This document shows, piece by piece, positions 48,439 to 59,956 of a stretch of DNA of 64,000 nucleotides (the stretch's first letter is position 1; every line of letters begins with the position of its first letter). Source of the stretch: Stomorhina lunata (Eukaryota > Arthropoda > Insecta > Diptera > Rhiniidae); the NCBI GenBank assembly GCA_933228675.1, contig OW121740.1:131471799-131535798 (forward strand). Direction: 5' to 3'. The notes under the pieces were generated by a model. The model did not search any database, was not told where the DNA came from, and saw nothing but the letters and a program-made list of their open reading frames with translations. The translations under genes were made by a program, and so were the position numbers.

Positions 48439-48617
48439 TTGTTGATTTAATATAATTATCTCAAAAATGTTTGAAAGTTTTTTCTTTGTTCTTGGGATGA
48501 TAGATATTTAGTAAATATGAAGTAAATATTTTTTATGGTTTGGCTAAGATATTTAATTAAGAGTTGTAAGAAAAATAGTTTTAATGGAATAACTCTGTGA
48601 AGCAACTATAGTTCGTA

Positions 48618-48912
48618 GACTTGGCATTTTATCTAGTCTATGGTCATATACTATATTCATAGTATCTAGTTATATCTCTATATTTGAGTCATAGTCTCCA
48701 GTCAAAGCTGTAGTCATACATTTAGTGATAGATCAACATTTTTCTTTAGTCATACTCTTTAATCATAGATCTATACATAGTCTCTAGTTATAACCTCTTG
48801 TCACAAAACTAGTTATTGCTCTAGCGTAAGTCTCTATTCATATCTCTAGTCATAGTCTCTATTCATTGCTCTAATCACAGCTCTAGTTTTAGTTCTAATC
48901 ATACCCCCAAAT
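48618..48912. repeat. degenerate 12-bp-like CTCTAGTCATAG repeat
   Basis: TCTAGTCATAG, CTCTAGTTATA, GTCTCTAGTC and similar words recur about every 12-20 bp. They resemble in length and wording, but are not identical to, the 12-bp satellite CTTAGTCTATGT at the right end. Confidence 0.6.
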
Positions 48913-50569
48913 TCATAAACGAAAACTAATGTTATGACAAACTTATATATCAAATTTTCCATACAAAATTCGAAACTTTAAACTTTTGAGAATTGTATAA
49001 TTCGTTTATCTATCGTTTTACTATCTTTAGTAATAGCTCTAGTCATACCACCTTATTCATAAACGAAAAATAAAAGTATAATAAAGTATAATAAAATAAA
49101 AGTTATAATTTCAATTTTTCATGCTGAATTTCATCAATAAGATTTTGATAATTTTACAGTTGGTTTATGAATTAGGGGTTTAGTCTCTAATCGTAGTCTA
49201 GTCATCCCAGTCAATCTCTATTTTGTAAATTCCATTTAAATAAGTATTCAATATTTATTTTGTATACGTTAATGATGCATTCAACTGACGCATTATGGTC
49301 TGGAAAATGACACGACAAACTCTTAATATCAACTTCCACACTTTGGCAATATTTACACAATTTATAAATCCCAATAACTGAACTGAAAACACGTTAACTT
49401 TATTGTTTTATATTTTTTTCCTGAAGGGTAAAAATCGAAATTAAAGCCTAAATAAATAAAAATGGTGTAATCAAACACAATAAGACTTAACGTGACAGAC
49501 AAACTTAAAAACAACTCTACTGTCTTGCAACAATTTTGTGATTTCCCCCTCTTTTGTGTTACACGTGTTTAATGTTGCTACAAGATTTGGCTCGTGCGAA
49601 CAGGTAAATGTAAAAGAAAATTTTTTATATACAAATTTTCAAAATTTTGATATTTTTATAGACAAGTTTTCAAAATTTTGCTATTTTTAAAAGAACATTT
49701 TTAAAATTTTACTATTTTTAATAGGAAAATTTTTAAAATTTTACTATTTTTATAGGAAAATTTTCAAAATTTTACTATTTTTATACGAAAATTTTCAAAT
49801 TTTTACTAAAAAAATTTTTAAAAATTTTACTATTTTTATAGCAAAATTTTCAAAATTTTACTGTTTTTTTTTAGCAAAATTTTACTATTCTTATAGGAAA
49901 ATTTTCAAAATTTTGCTATTTTTATAGGCAAATTTTGCTATTTTTATAGGAAAATTTTCAAACTTTTGCTATTTTTTTAGGAAAGTTTTAAAAATTTTGC
50001 TATTTTTATAGGAAGATTTTAAAAATTTTACTATTTTTATAGGAAAATTTTCAAAATCTTACTATTTTTATAGGAAAATTTTCAAAACTTTACTATTTTT
50101 ATAGGCAAATTTTCAAAATTTTGCTATTTTTATAGGAAAAATTTCAAAATTTTACTATTTTTATAGGAAAATTTTAAAAATGTTACTATTTTTAATAGGA
50201 AAATTTTTAAAATTTTACTATTTTTATAGGAAAATTTTCAAAATTTTACTATTTTTATAGGAAAATTTTCAAAAATTTACTATTTTTATAGGAAAATTTT
50301 CAAAATTTTACTATTTTTATACGAAAATTTTTAAAATTTTACTATTTTTATACGATCATTTTTAAAATCTTACTATTTTTATAGGAAAATTTTCAAAATT
50401 TTACTATTTTTATAGGAAAATTTTCAAAATTTTACTATTTTTATAGGAAAATTTTCAAAATTTTACTATTTTTATAGGAAAATTTTCAAAATTTTACTAT
50501 TTTTATAGGAAAATTTTCAAAATTTTACTATTTTTATAGGAAAATTTTCAAAATTTTACTATTTTTATA

Positions 50570-51376
50570 CGAAAATTTTTAAAATTTTACTATTTTTATA
50601 CGAACATTTTCAAAATCTTACTATTTTTATAGGAAAATTTTCAAAATTTTACTATTTTTATAGGAAAATTTTCAAAATTTTACTATTTTTATATGAAAAT
50701 TTTCAAAATTTTACTATTTTTATAGGAACATTTTCAAAATTTTATTATTTTTATAGGAACATTTTCAAAATTTTACTATTTTTATACGAAAATTTTTAAA
50801 ATTTTACTATTTTTATACGAACATTTTCAAAATCTTACTATTTTTATAGGAAAATTTTCAAAATTTTACTATTTTTATAGGAAAATTTTCAAAATTTTAC
50901 TATTTTGATAGGAAAATTTTAAAAATTTTACTATTTTTATACGAAAATTTTTAAAATTTTACTATTTTTATACGAACATTTTCAAAATCTTACTATTTTT
51001 ATAGAAAAATTTTCAAAATTTTACTATTTTTATAGGAAATTTTTCAAAATTTTACTATTTTTATAGGAAAATTTTCAAAATTTTACTATTTTTATATGAA
51101 AATTTTCAAAATTTTACTATTTTTATAGGAACATTTTCAAAATTTTATTATTTTTATAGGAACATTTTCAAAATTTTACTATTTTTATACGAAAATTTTT
51201 AAAATTTTACTATTTTTATACGAACATTTTCAAAATCTTACTATTTTTATAGGAAAATTTTCAAAATTTTACTATTTTTATAGGAAAATTTTCAAAATTT
51301 TACTATTTTGATAGGAAAATTTTAAAAATTTTACTATTTTTATACGAAAATTTTTAAAATTTTACTATTTTTATAC
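50570..51376. repeat. 403-bp (13-unit) higher-order repeat
   Basis: The marker CGAACATTTTCAAAATCTTA occurs near 50601, 50818, 50973, 51221 and 51376. The steps of 155 and 248 bp alternate so that 50818 to 51221 and 50973 to 51376 are both 403 bp, i.e. 13 units of 31. Confidence 0.88.
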
Positions 51377-51599
51377 GAACATTTTCAAAATCTTACTATT
51401 TTTATAGGAATATTTTCAAAATTTTACTATTTTTATAGGAAAATTTTCAAAATTTTACTATTTTTATAGGAAAATTTTCAAAATTTTACTATTTTTGTAG
51501 GAAAATTTTCAAAATTTTACTATTTTTTAAAGAAAATTTTCAAAACTTTACTATTTTTATAGGAAAATTTTCAAAATTTTACTATTTTTATAGGAAAAT

Positions 51600-53220
51600 T
51601 TTCGAAATTTTCCTATTTTTATAGGAAAACTTTCAAAATTTTCCTATTTTTATAGGAAAATTTTCAAAATTTTCCTATTTTTATAGGAAAATTTTCAAAA
51701 TTTTCCTATTTTTATAGGAAAATTTTCAAAATTTTCCTATTTTGATAGGAAAATTTTAAAAATTTTCCTATTTTTATAGGAAAATTTTCAAAATTTTCCT
51801 ATTTTTATAGGAAAATTTTCAAAATTTTCCTATTTTTATAGGAAAATTTTCAAAATTTTCCTATTTTTATAGGAAAATTTTCAAAATTTTTCTATTTTTA
51901 TAGGAAAATTTTCAAAATTTTCCTATTTTTATAGGAAAATTTTCAAAATTTTCCTATTTTTATAGGAAAATTTTCAAAATTTTCCTATTTTTATAGGAAA
52001 ATTTTCAAAATTTTCCTATTTTTATAGGAAAATTTTCAAAATTTTCCTATTTTTATAGGAAAATTTTCAAAATTTTCCTATTTTTATAGGAAAATTTTCA
52101 AAATTTTCCTATTTTTATAGGAAAATTTTCAAAATTTTCCTATTTTTATAGGAAAATTTTCAAAATTTTCCTATTTTTATAGGAAAATTTTCAAAATTTT
52201 CCTATTTTACAGGAAAATTTTCAAAATTTTCCTATTTTTATAGGAAAATTTTCAAAATTTTCCTATTTTTATAGGAAAACTTTCAAAATTTTCCTATTTT
52301 TATAGGAAAATTTTCAAAATTTTCCTATTTTTATAGGAAAATTTTCAAAATTTTCCTATTTTTATAGGAAAATTTTCAAAATTTTCCTATTTTTATAGGA
52401 AAATTTTCAAAATTTTCCTATTTTGATAGGAAAATTTTAAAAATTTTCCTATTTTTATAGGAAAATTTTCAAAATTTTCCTATTTTTATAGGAAAATTTT
52501 CAAAATTTTCCTATTTTTATAGGAAAATTTTCAAAATTTTCCTATTTTTATAGGAAAATTTTCAAAATTTTTCTATTTTTATAGGAAAATTTTCAAAATT
52601 TTCCTATTTTTATAGGAAAATTTTCAAAATTTTCCTATTTTTATAGGAAAATTTTCAAAATTTTCCTATTTTTATAGGAAAATTTTCAAAATTTTCCTAT
52701 TTTTATAGGAAAATTTTCAAAATTTTCCTATTTTTATAGGAAAATTTTCAAAATTTTCCTATTTTTATAGGAAAATTTTCAAAATTTTCCTATTTTTATA
52801 GGAAAATTTTCAAAATTTTCCTATTTTTATAGGAAAATTTTCAAAATTTTCCTATTTTTATAGGAAAATTTTCAAAATTTTTCTATTTTTATAGGAAAAT
52901 TTTCAAAATTTTCCTATTTTTATAGGAAAATTTTCAAAATTTTCCTATTTTTATAGGAAAATTTTCAAAATTTTCCTATTTTTATAGGAAAATTTTCAAA
53001 ATTTTCCTATTTTTATAGGAAAATTTTCAAAATTTTCCTATTTTTATAGGAAAATTTTCAAAATTTTCCTATTTTTATAGGAAAATTTTCAAAATTTTCC
53101 TATTTTTATAGGAAAATTTTCAAAATTTTCCTATTTTACAGGAAAATTTTCAAAATTTTCCTATTTTTATAGGAAAATTTTCAAAATTTTCCTATTTTTA
53201 TAGGAAAATTTTTTTTTATT
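51600..53220. repeat. palindromic subtype of array 8
   Basis: Here each unit holds TAGGAAAATTTT, one base, AAAATTTTCCTA: 12-bp perfect inverted arms around a single C. In the left subtype ACTA replaces CCTA and the symmetry is shorter. Confidence 0.92.
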
Positions 53221-53265
53221 TTTATAGGAAAATTTTCCTATTTTTATAGGAAAATTTTCAAAATT

Positions 53266-54970
53266 TAGATATTTTTATACGAAAATTTTCAAATTTTTTC
53301 ATAGGAATATTAAAAAAATGTTTCTATTTTCATAGGAATAATTTATACAAATTCCCTTAAATAAATTCACTTATTACTTTTTAAGTAAAAAAAATCTGGG
53401 TTCTTAAGAAATTATCTAAATATTGACCTAATTCGACATCTTAATCTTGTAACTTGATTACATCAAAGTATAAATATAATTGCAAAAAAAGTAGTTAATA
53501 AATATATACTAAACTTACAGTTGAAATAGTTTTGTTAATTAGCAACTTAATTAATGTTCTATGAAGAACTTCAAGGACTCTTATATAAGCAAATAGAGTG
53601 ACCAGCCTAAATCTAATTTCTTAGAAAATAAAATGATTTAAACTTAGTAAGGACAAACATATATTTATTTTTCATTAAAATCTTAAAACTTTATATTTTG
53701 TTATCACAACTGGTCACTTTATTTCAACAAATCTTTTATCTTTATTGTCAGTCTATTTACTTATATATAGACTCAAATAAAGATGACAGAGAGGTTTACT
53801 TAATTTATGTTCTCATACTTCCGTTTCCCCAAAGACCTAAGATGAATCCAACAAAATCCTATGTAGTAATTTACTCTCTCCTCTTCCTCCTTTATTTTAT
53901 TTTCAAAAAATTTTTTTCACCCTCTCATTCCTAGTAAAACTTTATGACGCATAAGGAAAAAAAATACCCCAACAACAGACAAATCAATTTAAGGCTTTTA
54001 AGTACAGCAATTATTTTATTAGTTCTGCAACATGTTGCCAAAGGTCAAGTGGTTAGGCAACATTTTAACAATGTGTAATTTAAACTACTTTCTCTCACAT
54101 TTTTATTGCAGTAATTATTCTCTCTCTCAACTTAAAAGAGAAGAACTATCTTCCGATTTTCATTTATTTCCGTTTTATTTGCTTCTTTATAGTTTTACAC
54201 GTTTTATTAGATTTTCTCTTTAGGGTTTATTGGCATACTTCTGTTCTGTTCTGTTCTTGTTTGCTGAATATTGCCATAAATTTTGCAAATGTTTTCAATT
54301 AGCGCACATTTTGTGACTTAAATATTCAATGAGTTTTTATCTGTGAGTGTGTGAGTATCTACTACATACATACACATATGCCTAAACGCACAAGTTCCTT
54401 TGCACTCTGCTGATTTCGAAGAGGTATCATAACACATACATTGTCATTTGTCAGTTTATGTTTAAAAGTAATTACTTGAATGTCTACTAGTGGCTAGTAA
54501 AGTAGTGTAAGCAAAATATTTTGGTAATTGTTTAACAATTTAAAGGGGTTTTTTTGCATACAATTTTTATTTATCATAAATAAAATTATTTTTCCTTGTA
54601 TAGCATTTAAAATCTTCGTATACACGCAACTATTTTTTGCAGTTTTATGACCGGCCTATAGATTCTAGTAATTGTAGTTAGATGTGTGTATAACTGGCTA
54701 TTAAGTTCCCTTTTAACTATCTGATAGTTATGACTGTGTATGTACAAGTATTTTAATGGGTGTTTAGTTAAGTCATTAATTTTTATTACTTAATATTGTG
54801 ACTAGGAAGGAGCCAACAATAATAAAATTTTTCTTACGACATTTAATATTAATTGTTAACAAGAAAAATCACTCACATTTAAAAAAACATATTTGCAAGA
54901 CATATTTTAAAAATTTTTTAAAATTATGTTGTTAATAATAAGATTTTATGATCTTTCTGTATGTTTTTTT
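53266..54970. other. AT-rich DNA
   Basis: No gene could be supported. Two frames of 60-80 codons (53698-53934, 54032-54223) have no recognisable motif. TTCTGTTCTGTTCTTG at 54240-54255 is a three-copy near repeat. Confidence 0.5.
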
Positions 54971-55247
54971 TTTGATGTGAAAAATTTTTCTATAAAAAAT
55001 ATTATTTTACCGAAAATTTTTCTACAGCAATTTTTTTTATTGAAAAATTTTCTAAAGAATTTTTTTCTACCGTAAAATTTTCTATACAAATGTTTTTCTA
55101 CCGAAAAATTGTCTATAAAATCTTTTTTAGCGAAACATTTTCTATAAAAATTTTTGTTACCGAAAAATATTCTATATAATTTTTTTTACCGACAAATTTT
55201 CGATAGACATTTTTTTTCCGAAAAATTGTCTTTAAAAAATTTTTTTA
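54971..55247. repeat. diverged ACCGAAAAATTTTCTATA array, first block
   Basis: Loose units of about 30 bp: GAAAAATTTTCTATAAAA separated by TTTTTTTACC. Same family at 55590-55845 and 58981-59945. Confidence 0.8.
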
Positions 55248-55589
55248 CCAACGGAGGAAGATGAAACTGAAAAAATAATTTTTCAGTCCCATCTTCCTTT
55301 ACTTCCTACTATTTACTTTTGTTGAATTAATTATCTGAAATTTTACTTTTGGGTTACAAACATAATTCGTATTGAATGTGTTTGTAAAATAGGTAATAAT
55401 GGGAGGTTTTCGATTTGTCTCCTGAATAGATGGCCTAGTGGAATTGGTTGTCCCCACAAATATTTTTTGAATTTTATCAATAAATTGTCTGTTGTAACAT
55501 TACTAAATAAATGCAACAGATTGGGATGCACTTTCTATTTGAATAATACTTATCCCGACATTTTTGTTATTTTCTGAAAAAAAAAAAAA
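55248..55589. other. short non-repeat island
   Basis: Starts with the 42-base hairpin at 55256-55297 and ends with a poly-A run near 55577-55595. A 62-codon minus-strand frame has no recognised motif. Confidence 0.5.
55256..55297. other. 19-bp foldback with 4-base loop
   Basis: GGAAGATGAAACTGAAAAA (55256-55274) pairs with 55279-55297 with only two mismatches. It sits exactly at the edge of an AT-rich array. The loop is too short for a usual microRNA precursor; a remnant of an inverted-repeat element is more likely. Confidence 0.8.
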
Positions 55590-55845
55590 AAAAAATTCTA
55601 TTAAAAATTTTTTACCCGAAAATTTTCTATAAAAAAATTTTTACCAAAAAATTGTTTGTAAAAAAATTTTTTAACCGAAAAATTTTCTAAAAAAAAAATA
55701 TATTTATTGAAAAATTTTCTACAAAAATTTTTTACCGAAGAATTTTCTATAAAATTTTTTTACTGAAAATTTTTCTATAAACATTTTTTTACCGAAAAAT
55801 TTTCGATAAAATTTTTTTTTGCCGAAATATTTTCATATGAAAATT
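55590..55845. repeat. diverged ACCGAAAAATTTTCTATA array, second block
   Basis: Units such as ACCGAAAAATTTTCTAAAAA and ACTGAAAATTTTTCTATAA. Runs straight into array 9. Confidence 0.8.
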
Positions 55846-57490
55846 TTCCTATTTTTATAGGAAAATTTTTAAAATTGTGCTATTTTTATAAGAAAATTTT
55901 GAAAATTTTTCTATTTTTATAGGAAAATTTTCAAATTTTTTTATAGGAAAATTTTTTTTATTTTTATAGGAAAAATTTTAAAATTTTTCTATTTTTATAG
56001 GAAAATTTTCAAAAATTTTCTATTTTTATAGGAAAATTTTCAAAATTTTTCTATTTTTATAGGAAAATTTTCAAAATTTTCCTAATTTTACAGGAAAATT
56101 TTCAAAATTTTCCTATTTTTATGGGAAAATTTTCAAAATTTTCCTATTTTTATAGGAAAATTTTCAAAATTTTCCTATTTTTATAGGAAAATTTTAAAAA
56201 TTTTCCTATTTTTATAGGAAAATTTTCAAAATTTTCCTATTTTTATAGGAAAATTTTCAAAATTTTGAAAATATAGGAAAATTTTCCTATTTTTATAGGA
56301 AAATTTTCAAAATTTTCCTATTTTTATAGGAAAATTTTCAAAATTTTCCTATTTTTATAGGAAAATTTTCAAAATTTTCCTATTTTTATAGGAAAATTTT
56401 CAAAATTTTCCTATTTTTATAGGAAAATTTTCAAAATTTTCCTATTTTTATAGGAAAATTTTCAAAATTTTCCTATTTTTATAGGAAAATTTTCAAAATG
56501 TTCCTATTTTCAAAAATTTTCAAAATTTTCCTATTTTTATAGGAAAATTTTCAAAATTTTGAAAATATAGGAAAATTTTCCTATTTTTATAGGAAAATTT
56601 TAAAAATTTTTCTATTTTTATAGGAAAATTTTCAAAATTTTTCTATTTTTATAGGAAAATTTTAAAAATTTTTCTATTTTTATAGGAAAATTTTCAAAAT
56701 TTTTCTATTTTTATAGGAAAATTTTCAAAATTTTTCTATTTTTATAGGAAAATTTTCAAAATTTTTCTATTTTTATAGGAAAATTTTAAAAATTTTTCTA
56801 TTTTTATAGGAAAATTTTAAAAATTTTTCTATTTTTATAGGAAAATTTTCAAAATTTTTCTATTTTTATAGGAAAATTTTCAAAATTTTTCTATTTTTAT
56901 AAGAAAATTTTCAAATTTTTTTTTTATAGGAAAATTTTCAAATTTTTTTTTTATAGGAAAATTTTCAAAGTTTTTTTTTTTATAGGAAAATTTTCAAAAT
57001 TTTTCTATTTTTATAGGAAAAATTTTAAAATTGTTCTATTTTTATAGGAAAATTTTCAAAAATTTTCTATTTTTATAGGAAAATTTTCAAAATTTTTCTA
57101 TTTTTATAGGAAAATTTTCAAAATTTTTCAATTTTTATAGGAAAATTTTAAAAATTTTTCTATTTTTATAGGAAAATTTTTAAAATTTTTCTATTTTTAT
57201 AGGAAATTTTTTACAATTTTTCTATTTTTATAGGAAAATTTTTACAATTTTTCTATTTTTATAGGAAAATTTTTACAATTTTTCTATTTTTATAGGAAAA
57301 TATTCAAAAGTTTTCTAATTTTATAGGAAAATTTTCAAAATTTTTCTAATATTATACGAAAATTTTCAAAATTTTCCTAATTTTATAGGAAAATTTTCAA
57401 AATTTTTCTAATTTTATAGGAAAATTTTCAAAATTTTTCTAATTTTATAGGAAAATTTTCAAAATTTTTCTAATATTATGTTAACATTTT
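55846..57490. repeat. 31-bp minisatellite array 9 (TATAGGAAAATTTTC type)
   Basis: Same family as array 8, with linkers CCTA (56060-56560) and TTCTA (56580-57480). Two nearly identical junctions with TTTTGAAAATATAGGAAAA (near 56265 and 56556) interrupt the phase. Some units near 56920-56985 carry long T runs. Confidence 0.95.
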
Positions 57491-58980
57491 GCTATTTTGT
57501 TAGGAAAATTTTTGCTTGATTTCGTGTGAGATTCTGTTTAATCTTTTTCAATTTTCTTATAAATTTCTTATTAAGAGATAATCCAAATGGTTATTGCGAA
57601 ATAAATAACCATCACAGCGCTTCAAAGAATAGTTGCAGCTAAAAAATACTTCATTGAATTGAGCAATAAAATTTGTATAACAATAAAAACAACTCTTAAA
57701 ACTTTAAAACCTAATGGGAACTGGGAACCCATCAAAAATAGTTTTTATCATTTCAAAATGTTTCTCATGCAACCTATTACCCTGTATAAAGAGCAATTTC
57801 CGTTTAATGCCCACAATTAAGATGCAATATAAAGTCGTGCACGAGGCAAAAAAACTGAACCAAAGTGAACCAAATGTAAGCAACAGCAAAAAGGAAACCA
57901 AAGTCATACAATTCAACTCGTCTACCAAAGGATACTAGTCTCTAAACACACAGAAAGGCAGACTTATATGGACTGACTGACAGACAGACTTAGCAGACAA
58001 ACAGTAAAATTTTATTATGTGTTCGGATAAATAAAGAAAAGATTCATAACTCAAACACTATGAACACATTTCGCTTACAAAACTACTTCCAAGTATGTAC
58101 GTTTGTAAGCCTTATGTCTATGCGACGTAGTAGTGCTACTTTATTTCTAAATGTTTGAGTGAAAAAAAGAGCTTTTTTGTGTTAAGCAACAATAACAAAG
58201 CATTTGCACTTAAAGTGAAATGCAAAAAAATGTGTGTGTAAAATGAAAAGAGTGTAGAAAACATGGAATATAAAAATAGTAAAATTGAAATACTACTACT
58301 ACTAGCACATGGTTGGCAACAAATAGAAGAAATGAAAATAAAAGTTAAAAAAATGTGAGAAAAAGGATTTTATAAAGCAATTACGTAAATACTTGTAAGG
58401 TATTGCACACTTACATACCAACCCATACAAATACTATATATGAATGTATGTACTTATATCCTTGAGCTCTTGTATGATTAAGTATGCATGTGTGTAAGTA
58501 ATATAAATGAAGTTAAGATAACACTTTAAGGATTAAAAGGAAACAAAAAAGTGTTTCCTAAATACATACATAAGTATTTAAAGGAAGTTGTGAATAAAAC
58601 TATAAATTAATACTAAGCAACAGTCTGGAATGTTTAAAGCAGTAAAAAGATTTAACTATATCCTATAACATTATAAATGTAATTAAATGTTCGATGTTTT
58701 TAAACATTAGTTTTCTTTACATGTAAATATTTTATTGTTATATACATTCAAAGCTCTGTCATGCTGAGATGCAATTTATGAAAACAAGTTTATTTATGGT
58801 TAAGTGGAAATCTACTCTATAAACTAAACTATAAAATACTAGCAAGTCTTAAAATAACAAATCATATCTTACTTTAAAATTTTAAGTTTTAAAAGAAAAT
58901 TTATTTATGCATATCCTAGAAATTTCGTCAAGAACACGAAATTTCGAGGGGAAATTTCAATAACTCCAAAACTATTTTAT
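57491..58980. other. mixed-composition DNA
   Basis: No gene could be supported. Overlapping 74-codon frames on both strands at 57704-57938 cannot both be real and neither has a motif. GACTGACTGACAGACAGAC lies near 57971-57989 and TACTACTACTACTAGC near 58291. Confidence 0.5.
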
Positions 58981-59945
58981 GGATTTCTTTTTACAAAAAA
59001 TTTAATAACGAACAAAATTCCTATAAAAAATTTTAAAATAAAATTTTTACTGAAAAATTTTATATACAATATTACAAAAATTTTTATATTATATTTTTTT
59101 AACGAAAATTTTTTTTATAAATTATTTTTTAATCAAATGTTTTACTGAAAAATTTTTTAGATAAACAGTTTTTTACTGAAAAATTTTCTGTAAAAATGTT
59201 TTTAAAGGAGAAATTTTCTGTAAAAAAAATTATATATAATATAAACAATTTTTTACCAAAAAATTTTTTATAAAAAATTTTTTTTTGAAAACTTTTCTAT
59301 CGTATTTTTTACTTAAAAATTTTCTATAACAAATTTTCTATATATATTTTTTTTACTGAAAAAATTTCTATAAATTTTTTTTTTAAGAAACATTTATTTT
59401 ACATTTTTTTAACAAAAAATTTTCTGTAAAATTTTTTATAAACAAAATTTTTTTTTTACTGAAAAATTTTCCATTAAAATTATTTTACCGAAAAATTTTC
59501 TATAAAAAGTTTTTACCGAAAACTTTTATATTCTATAAATTTTTTTTTTAACGAAAAATTTTCTATAAAAAATTATTTTCGCTGAAAATTTTCTATAAAA
59601 AATTTACCGAAAAATTTTCTATAAAAAAAATTTTTACTGAAAAATTTTCTATAAAAAAAAAAATTTTACCGAAAAACTTTCTATACATTTTTTTTACTGA
59701 AAAATTTTCTATAAATTTTTTTTCCGACAAATTTTCTATCGTGTTTTTTTTTAAATAAAAATTTTCTATAACACATTTTTTTATATCAAAAAATTTTCCA
59801 TAATTTTATTTAACGAAAAATTTTATATAAATTTTTTTTTTGTAATGAAAAATTTTGTATAAATTTTTTACCGAAAAATTTTCTAGAAATTTTTTTTTTT
59901 TACCAAAACATTTTCTATTAAAAAATTTTTACCGAAAAATTTTGT
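58981..59945. repeat. diverged ACCGAAAAATTTTCTATA array, third block
   Basis: About 30-bp units, ACCGAAAAATTTTCTATAAA with TTTTTT linkers, best kept from 59460 on. Leads directly into the 12-bp satellite. Confidence 0.85.
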
Positions 59946-59956
59946 ATACAAATTTG

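Larger units (their letters stand above)
47291..49614. other. mixed-composition DNA
   Basis: No gene could be supported. Contains GAT/GTT microsatellites at about 47735-47880, a TTTTTTTG run at 48185-48225, a G-rich motif at 48413-48438 and a degenerate CTCTAGTCATAG repeat at 48618-48912. Confidence 0.55.
49615..53265. repeat. 31-bp minisatellite array 8 (TATAGGAAAATTTTC type)
   Basis: The unit is TTTTTATAGGAAAATTTTC followed by AAAATTTTACTA (left, to about 51600) or AAAATTTTCCTA (right). Left 600 bp diverged; middle arranged in higher-order repeats; right very uniform. Repeated markers in the right part (TTTGATAGG at 51741 and 52422; TTTTACAGG near 52205 and 53134) show block duplication. 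Confidence 0.95.

Noticed and set aside
55256..55297. microRNA precursor
   Set aside because: The stem is only 19 bp with a 4-base loop, too short for Drosha/Dicer processing as usually seen.
57704..57938. Coincident 74-codon frames on both strands
   Set aside because: They mirror each other over the same bases and neither has a motif; at most one could be real and nothing favours it.
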